Source of the DNA: Gonatopus flavifemur | Taxonomy: Eukaryota; Arthropoda; Insecta; Hymenoptera; Dryinidae | Length of the DNA stretch: 64,000 nt | Assembly: GCA_018340375.1 (NCBI GenBank) | Contig: JAFFJZ010000010.1 | Coordinates: 1,054,001-1,118,000 of the forward strand | Direction: 5' to 3' | In this document: positions 62,801-64,000 of the stretch, in pieces | How positions within the stretch are numbered: the first letter of the stretch is position 1 | Layout: each line of letters begins with the position of its first letter | Made by a program: the position numbers and the translations under genes | Notes under the pieces: model-generated | The model's database searches: none | Told to the model about the DNA's origin: nothing | The model's input: only the letters and a program-made list of their open reading frames with translations

Positions 62801-64000
62801 CCATATTTCCGAAGATGTTCCAAAATGCTTTCTAGGTGGATAAATATTGAAAAATATTATTGTAAGCTGAAAATGTACCGAATATCAATATTATTTCAAT
62901 TCAATTTTATGCCAACGTCTTATTCTTTGCCTGGAAGCTAATTATATTAAGCTAATCATATCCTCGAACCGTAAGGAATAAACATTTAAAGAAAAAAGCT
63001 AATTAATTCAGATACAATGGTGTGAAGATAAACTAAGTTTTGCCGTAGGAATATATCTATGTACTAAAAGGATCGATTGATCAAGCTCTTTCACGAATCC
63101 AACTTGACCTTTCTCCTGCACTTGTATTATCGTTAATCTCAATTAATGTGAGAGATCGAGGAACGAGAAAGATCCAACTCAAGCTATAAAAGAGATTCTT
63201 CTCTCTAATATCGAATGCTGCACGAACGTTGGAAAATTACCCTCCCGATTTATATATATATATAGAAACAGTCACGATCTTGCAATGGTATATTTTCTGA
63301 TCGTGTTTTTTCTCGTATATAACCGTTTTAGGACTGGATCATGGTTGTTGCTGGATCCCAATGCTCCCTCGTTGCGTTATATTCGGTCGAACGGACGTGT
63401 TATCGAACCCCTTTGATTGTCGATCTGAAAGATGAATACCTGGAATTATGGTGGCTATTTGATTCGCCGTTGTATGAATTATATATCCATGGATCGATGT
63501 ATGCAAGTTTGACAATGTTCAATGACGATTCTTTCTACAACAAAGTTCTTTAAAATTTTGGGATGAATTCAAATCTTCAGTGCTAAAAGTTTGTTCGATA
63601 CCGGAGAAAGAAATTTCAATGAAATTATTCATCATTTCGATTTCATTCGCATAACACGAAACGAAAATAACGTTAAGGAAAAGGAGTTGAGAAATGAGAA
63701 TCTCTGAGGTTTCATGCCTTATAAGAATGAAAGATAATCTTTCTCTTTCTTCTTCAAAGAACAAGTATAAAGAAGAAAGGAAGTAAGCTCTCGAGGCGAT
63801 CTAACGTGAGATAATAAGCTCACGAGTTCGAGATAACGAGTTATGTGCCGAGAGTGGAAATCCGCAAGTAAATGTTCTTTCTGCCCTTTTCTTCTTCTTT
63901 CTTCCTTTCTTACACGTTATGTACTTGAACATGCATGTATTGCTTTGATGCGTGACAGAATAAAGAAAGAAAAAAACGAAAGAAAAGGAGCAGGGACAAA
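56850..64000. other. Gene-free stretch to the end of the window
   Basis: The longest open frame (59785-60300, 171 codons) is Ser/Phe/Leu-rich without a recognisable domain. No TIR element or RNA gene was seen with confidence. A short TA run lies at 63251-63264. Confidence 0.4.

Noticed and set aside
1..64000. CRISPR array, operon or prophage structure
   Set aside because: No regularly spaced identical repeats and no bacterial gene organisation. Composition and splice signals are those of an insect nuclear genome.

Overview
The window looks like insect nuclear DNA, most likely from a hymenopteran (order inferred, not proven). It is AT-rich, gene-poor and full of small inverted-repeat elements, with no operons or bacterial-style genes. 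One protein-coding segment is convincing: a 763-codon exon on the minus strand (47235-49523). It encodes the N-terminal part of the scribbler/brakeless protein, the insect relative of vertebrate ZNF608/ZNF609. Two conserved blocks, NEWDIGIGDLIIDLDAD and KMKIKRTKPGTKTSEAK, sit in a sea of Asn, Ser, Gly, Gln and His repeats. The exon closes with a clean AAG|GTAAGA splice donor.

Layout: positions 49524 to about 49970 hold the probable 5' leader and a GA-rich promoter-like stretch. Positions 49970-64000 lie upstream of the gene or in 5' noncoding introns. Everything below 47234 lies downstream of the donor and is most simply one very long intron, whose next exon is outside the window or not recognisable here. 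Positions 37714-38112 are the only other stretch with coding-like composition. They could be an alternative terminal exon, but the evidence is weak.

The rest is a landscape of small mobile elements. Seven copies of a 70-110 bp family with CCCATGTGGAAAAAATG ends and a core of alternating TATAC/TACAATTG words occur at 10.2, 10.4, 10.9, 11.3, 26.1, 33.9 and 42.7 kb. About a dozen other terminal-inverted-repeat elements are visible, several flanked by TA. A 1.7 kb foldback structure (32141-33846) contains two nested elements. A 513 bp long hairpin lies at 42947-43459. tRNA-derived SINE-like sequences all lie antisense to the + strand. A split repeat is shared by the two ends of the window (106-1768 and 50957-51552).

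No transposase, reverse transcriptase, rRNA gene, intact tRNA gene or CRISPR array was recognised. The small elements therefore look non-autonomous. If they lie in the primary transcript of the scribbler gene, the long hairpins would be double-stranded RNA inside it, which is the most interesting functional possibility here.
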